A DNA stretch of 64,000 bases from Kineosporia sp. NBRC 101731 (GCF_030269305.1 NZ_BSTC01000001.1:757467-821466), one strand, 5' to 3'. Numbered from the stretch's first letter, positions 51,146-60,399 are shown. A program made the numbers and translations. The notes: generated by a model from the letters alone, not told the origin.

Positions 51146-52715
51146 GAGTTTTCGGCTGCTCATCATCGAGGACCAGCCGGTTGACGCGGAGCTGATGGTG
51201 GCGGAACTGGTCCGCGCCGGCTTCGGCCCGGACTGGACCCGGGTGGACAGTATGGACACGATGCTGGCCGCCCTCGATCCGCCGCCCGGCGTGATTCTCT
51301 GTGACTACTCGCTTCCCGGTCTCGACGCGCCGACCGTGCTGGCCACCCTGAACGAGCTGCACCTCGAGGTGCCGGTGATCGTGGTCAGTGGGGCCATGGA
51401 CGAGGAGACCTGCGTGAAGTCGCTGCGCCTGGGCGCTGTCGACTATCTGCTGAAAGACCGTCTGGCCCGGCTCGGCCCGGCCATCGAACACGCTCTGGAG
51501 ACCCGCCGCCTCACCGCCGAGAAGCGGGAGGCGCAGCGCCGCGAGCGGGAGACCTCCGCGATCCTGGCCGGGCTGGTGAAGAACTCCCCGGCGGCGATCA
51601 GCGTGAAGGCGGTGGACGGGCGCTACCTGCTGGCCAACCGGCAGTTCGAGATGCTCTTCGACATGGCCCCGCACAGCCTGCTCGGCAAGATCGACGCGGA
51701 GATCTTCCCGGCCGAGAAGGCCCGCGAGATGACCGAACTGGATGCCCGCTGCCTGCACACGTCGATCGTGGTGGAGCGCGAGGAGGAGTTCCGGGGGCCC
51801 GAGGGGGCGCGCAACCTGCTCTGCGTGCGTTACCCGATCAGCGACGACGACGGCGACATCTTCGGGATCGGAGCGATCTATACCGAGATCACGAAGCAGA
51901 AGCGGGTGGAGCACGACCTGCGGGCGGCCCGGGCCGACATCATGTCCCGCGCCGAGCAACTTGCGGCCGGCAATCACCAGCTGCGCGAGATGGACCGGAT
52001 GAAGACCGATTTCCTCGCCGCCGTGAGTCACGAGCTACGCAACCCGCTGGCCTCGGTGCGGGGCTACGTGGAGATGCTGCGCGAGGGCGGGCCGGGAATG
52101 GATCCCGAACTCAACCACCGGTTCCTGGACATCATCGACCGGAACAGTGCGAACGTCCTCCATTTGCTCGAAGATCTTCTGGTGCTCTCCCGGACCGAGG
52201 CCGGGCCGGCGGGATCGGGCCAGTTCCAGGCCATCTCGTTCCCCGACCTGGTGGAGTCGTCGGTCGCCACGGTGGATCCGGCGGCCCGTCAGGCCGGTCT
52301 GACGATCCAGGTGCGGCTGGCCGATCGGCTGCCGGTCGTGATGGGCGACCCCTCGCAACTGGAACGCATGCTGGTGAACCTGCTGGACAACGCCGTGAAG
52401 TTCTCCCCTCGGCCCGAGCGTTCCGGCCCCCGCCCACTTGGGCACCACCCGGACGTCGTGGTGCTGGAGGTGTCCGCGATCCCGATGGGAGTGCGGCTGG
52501 AGGTGCGTGACCAGGGCATCGGCATCTCGCAGGCGGAACAGGCGAAGCTCTTCACCCGATTCTTCCGCGCCCGGTCGGCGACGGAACGTGGCATTCCCGG
52601 CACCGGACTGGGCCTGGCCGTGGTGAAGGGGGTGGTCGACGCGCACCGCGGTGCGATCCGCGTCGACTCCGCCCCGGGTCGAGGCACCACGGTGGCCGTG
52701 GACCTGCCCGCCTGA
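51138..52715 (+). CDS. Hybrid cytosolic sensor: receiver-PAS-histidine kinase (paralogue)
   Basis: A protein of 525 residues, GTG start. Receiver: LLIIEDQPVDAELMV, VILCDYSLPGLDAPT (phospho-Asp), VVSGAMDEETCVKSLRLGAVDYLLKDRLARLGPAIEHAL. PAS domain (about residues 145-260): SPAAISVKAVDGRYLLANRQFEMLF to IYTEITKQKRVEHDL. Kinase: AVSHELRNPLASVRGYVEML (phospho-His), NLLDNAVKFSPRP, VRDQGIGISQAEQAKLF and GTGLGLAVVKGVVDAHRG. Same architecture and many shared stretches as the kinase at 43796. No regulator gene follows, so its output partner is encoded elsewhere or is shared. Confidence 0.92.
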   Translation: MSRSFRLLIIEDQPVDAELMVAELVRAGFGPDWTRVDSMDTMLAALDPPPGVILCDYSLPGLDAPTVLATLNELHLEVPVIVVSGAMDEETCVKSLRLGAVDYLLKDRLARLGPAIEHALETRRLTAEKREAQRRERETSAILAGLVKNSPAAISVKAVDGRYLLANRQFEMLFDMAPHSLLGKIDAEIFPAEKAREMTELDARCLHTSIVVEREEEFRGPEGARNLLCVRYPISDDDGDIFGIGAIYTEITKQKRVEHDLRAARADIMSRAEQLAAGNHQLREMDRMKTDFLAAVSHELRNPLASVRGYVEMLREGGPGMDPELNHRFLDIIDRNSANVLHLLEDLLVLSRTEAGPAGSGQFQAISFPDLVESSVATVDPAARQAGLTIQVRLADRLPVVMGDPSQLERMLVNLLDNAVKFSPRPERSGPRPLGHHPDVVVLEVSAIPMGVRLEVRDQGIGISQAEQAKLFTRFFRARSATERGIPGTGLGLAVVKGVVDAHRGAIRVDSAPGRGTTVAVDLPA

Positions 52716-52742
52716 GACCTGCTGAAACTCGCTGAGACCGGC

Positions 52743-54437
52743 CTACATCCGCGCCGCGAAGCTCGTCGCGGTGGCGGCCTCTTCGTAGTCGAGCTGTTCC
52801 AGCAGGTCGCGCAGCACCTCGTCGTCGAGGTTGCCGGCGTCGCGCTCGGCGATCAGCGCCTGGCGCTGGGCCGTGAGCATGCGCTGACGCAGCAGGCGCA
52901 CGCCCCGGGTCAGGTCTTTACGGGCCAGTTCCCGCAGGGCGGGATCGTCCTCGTCGTCCGGGAGCAGGTCTTCACGGGTCTCCTGGGCGTGCCGGAAGCG
53001 CTCGGCGATGCCTTCCAGCAGAGCCGGATCACACCCGTCCGGCGGATCGGCCAGCGTGTCCTTCACCGCCTGACGCGAGGCGGCCCGGGACACCTCCCGG
53101 GCGTAGGTGCGTTCCTGCATCTCCTTGGCGTGCTCGGCCTCGCTGGAGATGTCCAGCTTCTTCACCAGGATCGGCAGGGTGAGGCCCTGGATGAGCAGGG
53201 TGCCGACGGCCACCACGAACGCGGTGAACTGGATGACCGAGCGGCCCGGGAACGGCTCACCGGTCTCGGTCAGCACGGGAACACCGGCCGCGGCGGCCAG
53301 GGTGACCACGCCCCGCATGCCGGTCCAGGAGAGCAGAGCGTTGGTCTGCCAGGTCGCGCCGCGGGTGCCGGCCTTGTCGGTGGCCAGTTTGAGCCCGGAG
53401 GCGATGCGCTGGTTCTCCGGTGCGGGAGCGGTGCGCAGCCCCTGACGGATGAGCTTCTTCCCACTGGCGAAGGCGAAGATCCACACCGGTCGGATGGCCA
53501 TCACCGTGAGCAGGACGAACAGCGAAGCGCTGAGCACCAGGCCGACCGGCTCGTGGTGGGTGGTGAACACGTCGTCGATGATGAACTTCATCTGCAGGCC
53601 CATGTAGGCGAAGACGAAGGCCTCGAGCAGGGCGTCGATGCTGCTCCAGAGCTGACGTTCCTGCAGGCGGGTGGCGTAGCCGGAGGTGGTCGAGTTGTGC
53701 CCGACCCAGAAGCCGGCCATCACCACGGCCAGCACACCGGAACCGTGCAGCTCCTCGGCCAGCAGGTAGGCGGAGAACGGCACGACCAGGCCGAGCACCG
53801 TCTCCAGACCCGGATCGTGCAGGCGCTTGCGGATCCAGAGCACCACCACGGCCAGCACCAGGCCGACCAGGGTGCCGACGACCGAGGTGTAGACGAAGAA
53901 CAGCACCGGGTTGTCGACCACGGTGTGGCTGCCGGTGACCGCGGCGACCCCCACGCTGAACAGCGTCAGCGCGGCGGCGTCGTTGATCAGGCTCTCTCCG
54001 GTGAGGATCGTCATCACCCGGTTCGGCACGCCGAGCGAACGCCCGATCGCCACCGCGGTCACGGCGTCGGGGGGCCCGACCACCGCGCCCAGCACCAGGG
54101 CGGCACCGAAGGTCATCTCCGGCACCGCGTAGAAGGCGACGCCGCCCACCGCGAACGCCGTCACCAGCACCAGAACGACACCCAGGCGCAGGATCGGCTG
54201 GATGTTCTGCACGAAGGTGGGCACCGAGAAGTCCAGCGCCGTGGAGTAGAGCAGCGGGGGAAGGACGATGCCGAGGATGATGTGAGGTTCGAGCTCGAGC
54301 TGCGGCATACCGGGGATGAACGAGGCGGCAAGCCCCACGACCAGCACCACCAACGGAGGCTGTAGCCCTTTTCGGTGGGCCAGTCCGGTCACCGCGATGG
54401 CCGCGATCACCACGAGCAGTAGCTGAACGCCGTTCAT
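52743..54437 (-). CDS. CPA1-family Na+/H+ antiporter
   Basis: A 564-residue antiporter. It has about 12 membrane helices (residues 1-420) with the CPA1 landmarks: VLPPLLYSTALDF, VLGAVVGPPDAVTAVAIGRSLGVP, ILTGESLINDAAALTLFSVG (transport-site ND), LLAEELHGSGVLAVVMAGFWVG and SWTGMRGVVTLAAAAGVP. A charged, helical cytoplasmic tail of about 130 residues follows. It exchanges Na+ or K+ for protons in pH and salt homeostasis. Convergent with the kinase gene, only 27 bases apart and with no evident terminator between. Confidence 0.93.
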   Translation of the reverse strand: MNGVQLLLVVIAAIAVTGLAHRKGLQPPLVVLVVGLAASFIPGMPQLELEPHIILGIVLPPLLYSTALDFSVPTFVQNIQPILRLGVVLVLVTAFAVGGVAFYAVPEMTFGAALVLGAVVGPPDAVTAVAIGRSLGVPNRVMTILTGESLINDAAALTLFSVGVAAVTGSHTVVDNPVLFFVYTSVVGTLVGLVLAVVVLWIRKRLHDPGLETVLGLVVPFSAYLLAEELHGSGVLAVVMAGFWVGHNSTTSGYATRLQERQLWSSIDALLEAFVFAYMGLQMKFIIDDVFTTHHEPVGLVLSASLFVLLTVMAIRPVWIFAFASGKKLIRQGLRTAPAPENQRIASGLKLATDKAGTRGATWQTNALLSWTGMRGVVTLAAAAGVPVLTETGEPFPGRSVIQFTAFVVAVGTLLIQGLTLPILVKKLDISSEAEHAKEMQERTYAREVSRAASRQAVKDTLADPPDGCDPALLEGIAERFRHAQETREDLLPDDEDDPALRELARKDLTRGVRLLRQRMLTAQRQALIAERDAGNLDDEVLRDLLEQLDYEEAATATSFAARM

Positions 54438-54635
54438 TGTTCTCGTCCTCCCGAGGGCCGTGACGGGTCATCGAAGTCCGAGCAGGACCCAAGTCATCTC
54501 CGGGGAGTGGGAGAGAGGTCCGCTGTGCCGGGGACGGATCACCCGGACGCCGACACTTCAGATGGGCCTCTGACCAGGCTCAAAGCCTACCGGTCGACGA
54601 GCGGTGGCGCGCGGGCGGGGTCCGGGGCGGCTCCG

Positions 54636-55325
54636 TCAGTCACCGGTGGTGGCGAGGACACCGCTGATCAAGGTGTCTACCATCCACCGCCGCCGCTCTT
54701 CGCGGTTCTCCTCACCGAGGGTGGTGAACTCCTCGGCCACGTCGTGAAGATGCGGGTACATCTGCGGATCCAGCGCCCGGAAGTGCTGCATCGTGCGCTC
54801 GTCCTGCCCCGGGTCCTTCCCGGCGGCGCGGATCGCCTCCTCCGAGGCGGTCGAGGCGATGTACAGCGCGATCAGGTCACCGGCCCAGACCCGCGCGCGT
54901 CGCGAAAGACCGCCTTCCGCGAGGAGTCCCAGCATCGCCTCGGACAGTCTCAGAGAGTTCGGCCCGAGGGCTGACTGCGTGATCATCGGGCTGGCCGAGG
55001 CCAGGTCGCGGTGCTGGGACAGCGTCTCGATCGAGGTCAGGGCCAGCTGGCTCAACCGTTCCCGCCAGTCGCCGGAATCGACTGCGGGCAGCACGATATC
55101 GCCGGCTACCCGATCCCAGAGCAGCTCGATCAGCTCCTCGCGGTTGCGCACGTAGACGTAGAGCGAGGCGGCGCCGGTGTCGAGCTTCTGGGCCACCCGG
55201 CGCATGCTCACGCCGTCCAGGCCCTCCGCGTCGAGCAGTTCCAGCGCGGCATCCACGATCGCGACCTGACTGAGAGCCGGCTTCGCCGGACGTTCCCGAC
55301 GGCTCACCGGTGCTCGTTCTGCCAT
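54636..55325 (-). CDS. TetR-family transcriptional regulator of the adjacent MFS gene
   Basis: A 229-residue repressor. The N-terminal helix-turn-helix is AIVDAALELLDAEGLDGVSMRRVAQKLDTGAASLYVYVRNREELIELLWDRV (residues 22-72). The ligand domain has a TetR_C-like pattern (DWRERLSQLALTSIETLSQHRDLA). It is divergent from the MFS transporter gene across 106 bases that hold inverted repeats, the usual layout for local repression relieved by the exported drug. Confidence 0.92.
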   Translation of the reverse strand: MAERAPVSRRERPAKPALSQVAIVDAALELLDAEGLDGVSMRRVAQKLDTGAASLYVYVRNREELIELLWDRVAGDIVLPAVDSGDWRERLSQLALTSIETLSQHRDLASASPMITQSALGPNSLRLSEAMLGLLAEGGLSRRARVWAGDLIALYIASTASEEAIRAAGKDPGQDERTMQHFRALDPQMYPHLHDVAEEFTTLGEENREERRRWMVDTLISGVLATTGD

Positions 55326-55348
55326 CCCCGCAGCATATGGCCTCGGCG

Positions 55349-55400
55349 TTGAACGAACAGCGTACGTGCCGTACGGTGTTTGTCACGAACACTGTTCGTT
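55349..55400 (+). promoter_or_regulatory. MFS promoter overlapped by TetR-type inverted repeats
   Basis: -35 TTGAAC (55349-55354) and -10 TACGGT (55372-55377) have a 17-base spacer. Two inverted repeats overlap them: AACGAACAG (55352-55360) with CTGTTCGTT (55392-55400), and CGTACGTGCCGTACG (55361-55375) inside the spacer and -10. Confidence 0.65.
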
Positions 55401-55431
55401 GAGTATCGGTGCAGGTCAAGGAGGTATGGGG

Positions 55432-56883
55432 ATGAGCAAAATGGTGGACGTCGATGACGCCCGAGCGGTCGGGTCCGGGTTGGTCACGGACAACCGACTG
55501 ACACTGATCAGCGCCGTTCTCGCTCTCGGCGCGTTCGTCACCCTGCTCGACACCACGATCGTCAACATCGCTCTCGATCACCTGCGCCTGACTTTCGGCG
55601 CCTCGGTGTCACAGACGCAGTGGGTCTCGACCGGCTACCTGCTGGCCTTCGTCTCGGTGATCCCGCTCAGCGGCTGGCTGTCGGAGCGTTTCGGCGGGCG
55701 CAACGCCTGGCTGCTGGCGATCGGGGTGTTCGGTGCCGGCTCGCTGCTGTGTGGTCTGGCCGGGTCGCTCGACCAGCTGATCGTGGCCCGGGTGCTGCAG
55801 GGGGCCGGTGGCGGCATGGTCATGCCGGTCACCATGTCGATCGCCACCCGGGCGGCCGGGCCGGAGCGTCTGGGCAAGGCCACGGCCGCGGTCGCGCTGC
55901 CCGGCCTGCTCGGCCCGATGCTGGGCAACGTGCTGGGTGGCGCCATCGTCGAGTCGCTGAGCTGGCACTGGCTGTTCTTCGTGAACGTGCCGGTCTGTCT
56001 GGTCGCCCTGGTGGTGGGCCCGATGATGCTGCCCACCGAGCCCGGTCACCGGGGGCACCGTTTCGACCTGCCCGGTTTCCTGCTCCTCACGCCCGGCGTG
56101 GTGGCCGTGGCCCTGGGGATCAGCCAGGCCACGGGTGATCAGGGCTTCGCCGCGAACGGCGCCTGGGGTCCGCTCGTCGTCGGTGTCGCTCTGCTGGCGG
56201 TCTTCGTCACCTACTCACTGCGGGCCCCCGGTGCCGCCATCGTCGACGTGCGTCTGTTCGCGCGTCCCAGTTTCGGGATCGGCAGCGTGATCACCTTCGC
56301 CGGCGGGTTCTCCACCTACGCCCTGTCGTTCCTGCTTCCGCTCTATTACCAGCAGGTGCGGGGCGAGTCGGTGATGCACACCGGTGTCCTGCTCATCACC
56401 CAGGGCCTCGGCACGATCTTCTTCGTCCTCGTCGTCCGGGTTCCCGCCCAGCGCCTGGACGGTCGGTTCGTGGTGGCCGGCGGGGTGCTGCTGACCGCGC
56501 TCGGCGCCGTGCCGTTCGCCCTGGCCGCTTCGACGCCGTGGCTGCTGGCCGCGCAGTTCGCCCAGGGCCTGGGGTTCGCCGCCACCACCTTCCCGGTGAT
56601 GGAGCTCGCGTTCTCGAACCTGAGCCACGCCGAGATCCCGAGGGGTAGTGCCGCTTTCAGTGTGGTGCAGCGGGTCGGGGCGCCGTTCGGCGTGGCCGTG
56701 GTGGCCGTGATCCTGCAGCGCCTGCTGAACAACGCGACCGCGCCCGTCGATGCCTTCGCCACGACGTTCTGGTGGATCGTCGGGCTGAGTGCCGTACCGC
56801 TGGTGCTGTCGTTCTTCATCCCGTCCGGGCGGGGTGGAAAGCCGCTGACCGAGCCGGTAGTGGGCCCGCCGGCAGCACGCTGA
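55432..56883 (+). CDS. DHA2-family MFS multidrug exporter
   Basis: A 483-residue transporter of the 14-helix DHA2 (EmrB/QacA) type. Landmarks: helix 1 LGAFVTLLDTTIVNIAL, motif A GWLSERFGGRNAWL, motif C region GPMLGNVLGGAIVESLSWHWLFFVNVPV, and LPLYYQQVRGESVMHTGVLL in the second half. It exports drugs or metabolites by proton antiport. AAGGAGG is seven bases before the ATG at 55432; an in-frame extension to 55366 lies upstream of the promoter's transcript start and is rejected. Confidence 0.93.
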   Translation: MSKMVDVDDARAVGSGLVTDNRLTLISAVLALGAFVTLLDTTIVNIALDHLRLTFGASVSQTQWVSTGYLLAFVSVIPLSGWLSERFGGRNAWLLAIGVFGAGSLLCGLAGSLDQLIVARVLQGAGGGMVMPVTMSIATRAAGPERLGKATAAVALPGLLGPMLGNVLGGAIVESLSWHWLFFVNVPVCLVALVVGPMMLPTEPGHRGHRFDLPGFLLLTPGVVAVALGISQATGDQGFAANGAWGPLVVGVALLAVFVTYSLRAPGAAIVDVRLFARPSFGIGSVITFAGGFSTYALSFLLPLYYQQVRGESVMHTGVLLITQGLGTIFFVLVVRVPAQRLDGRFVVAGGVLLTALGAVPFALAASTPWLLAAQFAQGLGFAATTFPVMELAFSNLSHAEIPRGSAAFSVVQRVGAPFGVAVVAVILQRLLNNATAPVDAFATTFWWIVGLSAVPLVLSFFIPSGRGGKPLTEPVVGPPAAR

Positions 56884-56901
56884 GGGGGGTCTGACCGGGC
56901 G

Positions 56902-57525
56902 TCAGTGCGCCATGGTGGTGAGCATGCGGGCGACGTCGCTGAGTCTTCGCAGGGCGGCCTCGGAATCCTTGTCCACCAGCCATCTCAGGGTGGCGCCGTC
57001 GATGGCCATCACGGCCAGGCTCGAGACCTCTTCCACGTCGCGGTCCCAGGTGGCGCCGACCAGGTCGGCCACGTGTTGCAGCACCCCGCCGCACGACCGC
57101 ACCGCGGTGTCGTACTGGAGCTGGGCCACGTCGTTCAGCCGGGGCTCGCGCAGGGCCCGGGTGGTGATCTCGTAGGTCAGGAGCTGGCGCCCGGGAGCAG
57201 CCTCGTGCAGGTCCCACAGCCGTTTCAGGGCCGCGTTCAGGGCCCGCTCCAATTCGCTGGACCGCTCTTCGGGCACGGAGTCGCGCGGGGCGAGCTGGAG
57301 TGGTTCGTCCGCCACCTCGGCCGTGTCCTCGGCGATGCGCTGGGCCATGGCGACCGTCAGATCGTCCTTGGTGGCGAAGCAGTAGGAGACGAGGCCCAGG
57401 GAGACACCGGCCTCCGAGGCGACCCGGCGTGCGGTCACCGCAGCCACGCCTTCCCTCTCGCCGATGGCCAGACCGGTGTCGATGAGTTGTCGACGCCGGT
57501 CAGCGATCGGTCGGTATGCCCGCAT
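56902..57525 (-). CDS. TetR-family transcriptional regulator
   Basis: A 207-residue regulator with N-terminal helix-turn-helix RRRQLIDTGLAIGEREGVAAVTARRVASEAGVSLGLVSYCFATKDDLTVAMAQRI (residues 10-64) and a TetR_C_6-like ligand domain. The C-terminal stretch VSSLAVMAIDGATLRWLVD is common in regulators of fatty acid or betaine-type genes. No likely target neighbour is apparent; it is convergent with the MFS gene and probably represses itself through the inverted repeat just upstream. Confidence 0.88.
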   Translation of the reverse strand: MRAYRPIADRRRQLIDTGLAIGEREGVAAVTARRVASEAGVSLGLVSYCFATKDDLTVAMAQRIAEDTAEVADEPLQLAPRDSVPEERSSELERALNAALKRLWDLHEAAPGRQLLTYEITTRALREPRLNDVAQLQYDTAVRSCGGVLQHVADLVGATWDRDVEEVSSLAVMAIDGATLRWLVDKDSEAALRRLSDVARMLTTMAH

Positions 57526-57910
57526 GGCGCCAGTCAAGACTTGAACGTCCGTGCAAGTCAATGATGGTTTTACCCCGTCTATGGTCGTCCGGTTGTCGGT
57601 CAAACCGGCCCGTCATGGCCGGATGTGACAATCAAGTCGCGGAAAGTGATGGACCGAACTGGCGGACTTCTCTCCTTCCGTACCGTCCGGGGCTCAGGAA
57701 ATCGGCTGAGTCGACCGAATGAGTTTCCACTGGCCCCCTTTTCCTGGTCGCTGGTCAAGTGCGGAACCGGGGAAAACATCGTGACAACGTGGCCAGTCGC
57801 GGAATCGTCATTCTGGGGCCCGGCCGATAATTCGGTGGAGTCCGAAAAAGAGGGGGAACTGAAATGTGTCAGGCTTTGACGGGACCGTCGGAAAGCGAAA
57901 ATATATAGCC
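57526..57910. promoter_or_regulatory. 385-base intergenic region with TetR operator and lsr2 promoter
   Basis: Near 57538 an inverted repeat GACTTG/CAAGTC with ten bases between (57538-57559) lies 13 bases before the TetR start and may be its operator. The rest is noticeably less GC-rich than its surroundings, with GATAAT at 57825 and AAATATATAG right before the lsr2 ATG. Lsr2 proteins bind such AT-rich DNA, so autoregulation is plausible. The in-frame open stretch 57625-57879 does not look coding. Confidence 0.5.
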
Positions 57911-58234
57911 ATGGCGACCAGGACAGTAACTGAGCTGCTCGATGACATGACCGGGCAGCAGGCCGACGAAACCGTGACTTTCAGCCTCGATGGTGTCGAG
58001 TACGAGATCGATATGACCAAGAAGAATGCAGCAGCCCTGCGTAAGGCCTTCGCGCCGTGGCAGGATGCCGCGCGCCGGGTCGGGGGGCGTAAACAGTCCG
58101 CTCTGAAGCGGGTCTCGACCGGTGTCGACAACCGCGCCGTGCGGGCCTGGGCGGCGAGCAACGGATACGAACTCTCTGAGCGGGGCCGTATTCCTGCTCA
58201 CGTGATCGAGCAGTACCAGGCCGCCGGGAACTGA
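57911..58234 (+). CDS. lsr2: Lsr2-family nucleoid-associated protein
   Basis: A 107-residue histone-like xenogeneic silencer. The N-terminal dimerisation domain has TELLDDMTGQQADETVTFSLDGVEYEIDMTKKNAAALRKAF, and the C-terminal DNA-binding domain VRAWAASNGYELSERGRIPAHVIEQY, with the RGR loop that inserts into AT-rich minor grooves. ATG at 57911 matches the usual family start. Actinobacteria often have two or more lsr2 genes; whether this is the main copy cannot be told. Confidence 0.94.
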   Translation: MATRTVTELLDDMTGQQADETVTFSLDGVEYEIDMTKKNAAALRKAFAPWQDAARRVGGRKQSALKRVSTGVDNRAVRAWAASNGYELSERGRIPAHVIEQYQAAGN

Positions 58235-58294
58235 CAGGCTTTTCCACCACCAGTCCACCACCAGGTCGCCGGAGCACCATCGACCGATGCTGTT

Positions 58295-58328
58295 CGTGCC
58301 TCCCGATGCGTCCGCACCGGGAGGCACG
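58295..58328. terminator. Hairpin after lsr2
   Basis: CGTGCCTCCCG and CGGGAGGCACG form an 11-bp perfect stem with a 12-base loop, 61 bases after the lsr2 stop and before the kinase gene. Confidence 0.65.
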
Positions 58329-58456
58329 TCCTGGTCCGCTCCCTCACCGCCGACGCCGGCAGACTCCCGGTCGGGGGGCGGGGAACCTCCCGAAGTGCCG
58401 TCCCCATCGATCACCGGCACAGTGACAACCGCGGACGGACTCGCGGAGGAGGCAGC

Positions 58457-59689
58457 GTGCAGGACACCCTTGAGCCTGAGCCCCCCTTGCTCGCCGGCCG
58501 GTACGCGCTCGGGGACGTGATCGGTAAAGGCGGGATGGGCCTGGTCTACCGGGCCAGGGACTGTGCACGTCAGCAGGATGTGGCGCTGAAGGTGCTGCAC
58601 CAGATGGCGTTGGAGGACGAGGTGAACCGGGCCCGGTTCACCTCGGAGGCCGCCACGCTGGCGGGTCTGGATCACCCGGGCCTCGTGGCGCTCTACGACG
58701 CCGCGACCCTCGGCGACGAGCCGTACATCGCGATGGAACTGGTCGAGGGCGAGACGCTGAGCCGTCGATGCCGCCCGGAACCGATGTCCGCGCACGACGT
58801 CAGCCTGGTCGGTGCGAGTCTCGGCGAGGCCCTCGACTACGTGCACTCCCAGCGCATCGTGCACCGCGATCTCAAGCCCAGCAATGTCCTCCTCGGCAAC
58901 GACGGCACGATCAAGCTCGGTGACTTCGGCGTGGCCCGGGCCCTCGACTGTGCCGAGCGGCTCACCGGTACCGGCCTGACCATGGGCACGGCCGGGTACC
59001 TCTCGCCGGAGCAGGTGCGGGGAGAGGAGATCCGCGAGTCCAGCGACATCTACTCGCTCGGGCTGGTGCTCATCGAGGCGCTCAGCGGCCGGCCGGCCTT
59101 CGACGGTGACCCGGTGGTCGTGGCGGTCGCCCGGCTGCACAACCCGCCGCGCATCGACGTCGACATCCCCGCGGGACTGGCCGGGCTGCTCACGGCCATG
59201 ACCGACAGCGACCCCGCACTGCGGCCGGACGCCGGTGAGGTGGCCGGTCACCTGCGTCAGTTCCACGAACTGGGCGAGGACGCCACCGGGTACCACGTGA
59301 CCCAGCTGGTGAACCTGCCCGCGCCCCTACGGACTGCGCCCGAGGTACCCGATTCGCCCGACGTCGGAGTGCCCGCGCCGTCGCGGCACCGGCACCTGCT
59401 CCAGACGGCGGGTGCTCCCGGCGCGCTGGAAGACCTGGCCGCCGACTTCGGGATCCCGTCCCTGCTCGACCCGACCGTGGAGCCGATGCCGGCTCCTCTG
59501 GGGCGACATGCCTCCTCCAGCAGGCGTCAGCGATCGGTGCCCCGCACCGATCCGCACGGGTTACCTCACCGTCGTGACCTGCGGGGACGTCGTCGTTCTC
59601 GTCAGCGCCGGGCCGTGGTCGGTGTGGCGGCGTTCAGCGTGGCTACGCTCGGCTCGGTGCTGGCGGTGGCGCTGCCCTTCATCCACTGA
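58457..59689 (+). CDS. PknB-type serine/threonine protein kinase
   Basis: A 410-residue membrane-anchored kinase. Gly-loop VIGKGGMGLVYRA, Lys45 in VALKVL, HRDLKPSNVLL (about residue 135), DFG in KLGDFGVARAL, GTAGYLSPEQVRGE activation-segment end, and SSDIYSLGLVLIEALSGRPAF. A juxtamembrane segment of about 110 residues rich in Pro, Arg and His leads to one helix at the very C-terminus (about residues 388-408). Unlike PknB it has no extracellular sensor domain. GTG preceded by GGAGGCAGC. Targets unknown. Confidence 0.92.
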   Translation: MQDTLEPEPPLLAGRYALGDVIGKGGMGLVYRARDCARQQDVALKVLHQMALEDEVNRARFTSEAATLAGLDHPGLVALYDAATLGDEPYIAMELVEGETLSRRCRPEPMSAHDVSLVGASLGEALDYVHSQRIVHRDLKPSNVLLGNDGTIKLGDFGVARALDCAERLTGTGLTMGTAGYLSPEQVRGEEIRESSDIYSLGLVLIEALSGRPAFDGDPVVVAVARLHNPPRIDVDIPAGLAGLLTAMTDSDPALRPDAGEVAGHLRQFHELGEDATGYHVTQLVNLPAPLRTAPEVPDSPDVGVPAPSRHRHLLQTAGAPGALEDLAADFGIPSLLDPTVEPMPAPLGRHASSSRRQRSVPRTDPHGLPHRRDLRGRRRSRQRRAVVGVAAFSVATLGSVLAVALPFIH

Positions 59690-59708
59690 GCCGTCGGGAG
59701 GCATCGGG

Positions 59709-59729
59709 ACCCGGCGTCAGGGGCCGGGT
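59709..59729. terminator. Weak hairpin between the kinase and azoreductase genes
   Basis: ACCCGGC and GCCGGGT with a seven-base loop lie between two convergent genes 62 bases apart. Confidence 0.4.
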
Positions 59730-59751
59730 TCCGTGGTGGTCCAGTGGTGAT

Positions 59752-60399
59752 CTAGCGGTTGCCCAGGCTCTTGGCCAGGTCGGTCATCGCGGCGGCGGCC
59801 TTCTCCATCTCGTCCGCGGCCTGGCCGGCGAACTCGTGCAGGGCCGGCAGACGCGTGGCCAGGGTCAGCTGGGTGGTGACCACGGTGACGTCCATACCCA
59901 TCGAGGTCCCCAGGGACTGGATGATGCTGGGGATCTCGTGGTCGATCGGCTCGCCCGGTGCACCCGCCCCGTACGCGGCCCCGCGGGTGGAGACCACGAC
60001 CACCGGCTTGCCCGCCAGCGGCTGGGTGGGCCTGTCGATGGACGAGGTGACGCCGCCGACGTGTACGTAGTCGATCCACGCCTTGAGCGTGGACGGCATG
60101 CTCCAGTTGTACATCGGGGCGCCGATCAGCACGACGTCCGCGTTGAGCAGCTCGCTGATGAGGACCTGCTGCAGCTGCTCGGCGTCGGCGGGCACGACCT
60201 CCTCGGGGGTCCGCAGCCGGGGCGCCCAGTGCAGCGCGCTGGTCGGCAGGTGCGGCAGCGGGTCGAGGTGGAGGTCGCGGCGCACGACCAGGTGATCGGT
60301 GCTGTTCTCGGTCCAGGCGGTGGCGAAACGGGCGGTCAGGGCACGGCTGACGGAGTTCTTCAGGTCGGCGGAGGAGTCGAGATGCAGCAGGGTCGGCAC
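59752..60399 (-). CDS. FMN-dependent NADH-azoreductase (AzoR, flavodoxin-like fold)
   Basis: A 215-residue flavodoxin-fold enzyme. FMN phosphate site LLHLDSSADLKNSVSRAL (residues 4-21), the IGAPMYNWSMPSTLKAWIDYV segment (about residues 92-112) and VVVSTRGAAYGAG are typical of AzoR. Such proteins reduce quinones and azo compounds with NADH and guard against electrophile stress. The start is GTG at 60399. Confidence 0.9.
   Translation of the reverse strand: MPTLLHLDSSADLKNSVSRALTARFATAWTENSTDHLVVRRDLHLDPLPHLPTSALHWAPRLRTPEEVVPADAEQLQQVLISELLNADVVLIGAPMYNWSMPSTLKAWIDYVHVGGVTSSIDRPTQPLAGKPVVVVSTRGAAYGAGAPGEPIDHEIPSIIQSLGTSMGMDVTVVTTQLTLATRLPALHEFAGQAADEMEKAAAAMTDLAKSLGNR

Noticed and set aside
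57625-57879. An 84-codon open frame between the TetR and lsr2 genes
   Set aside because: No ribosome site, composition unlike the coding neighbours, and it overlaps the probable lsr2 promoter region.
57869-59296. A 475-codon minus-strand open frame over lsr2 and the Ser/Thr kinase
   Set aside because: It is antisense to two genes with unmistakable motifs and shows only shadow-type composition.
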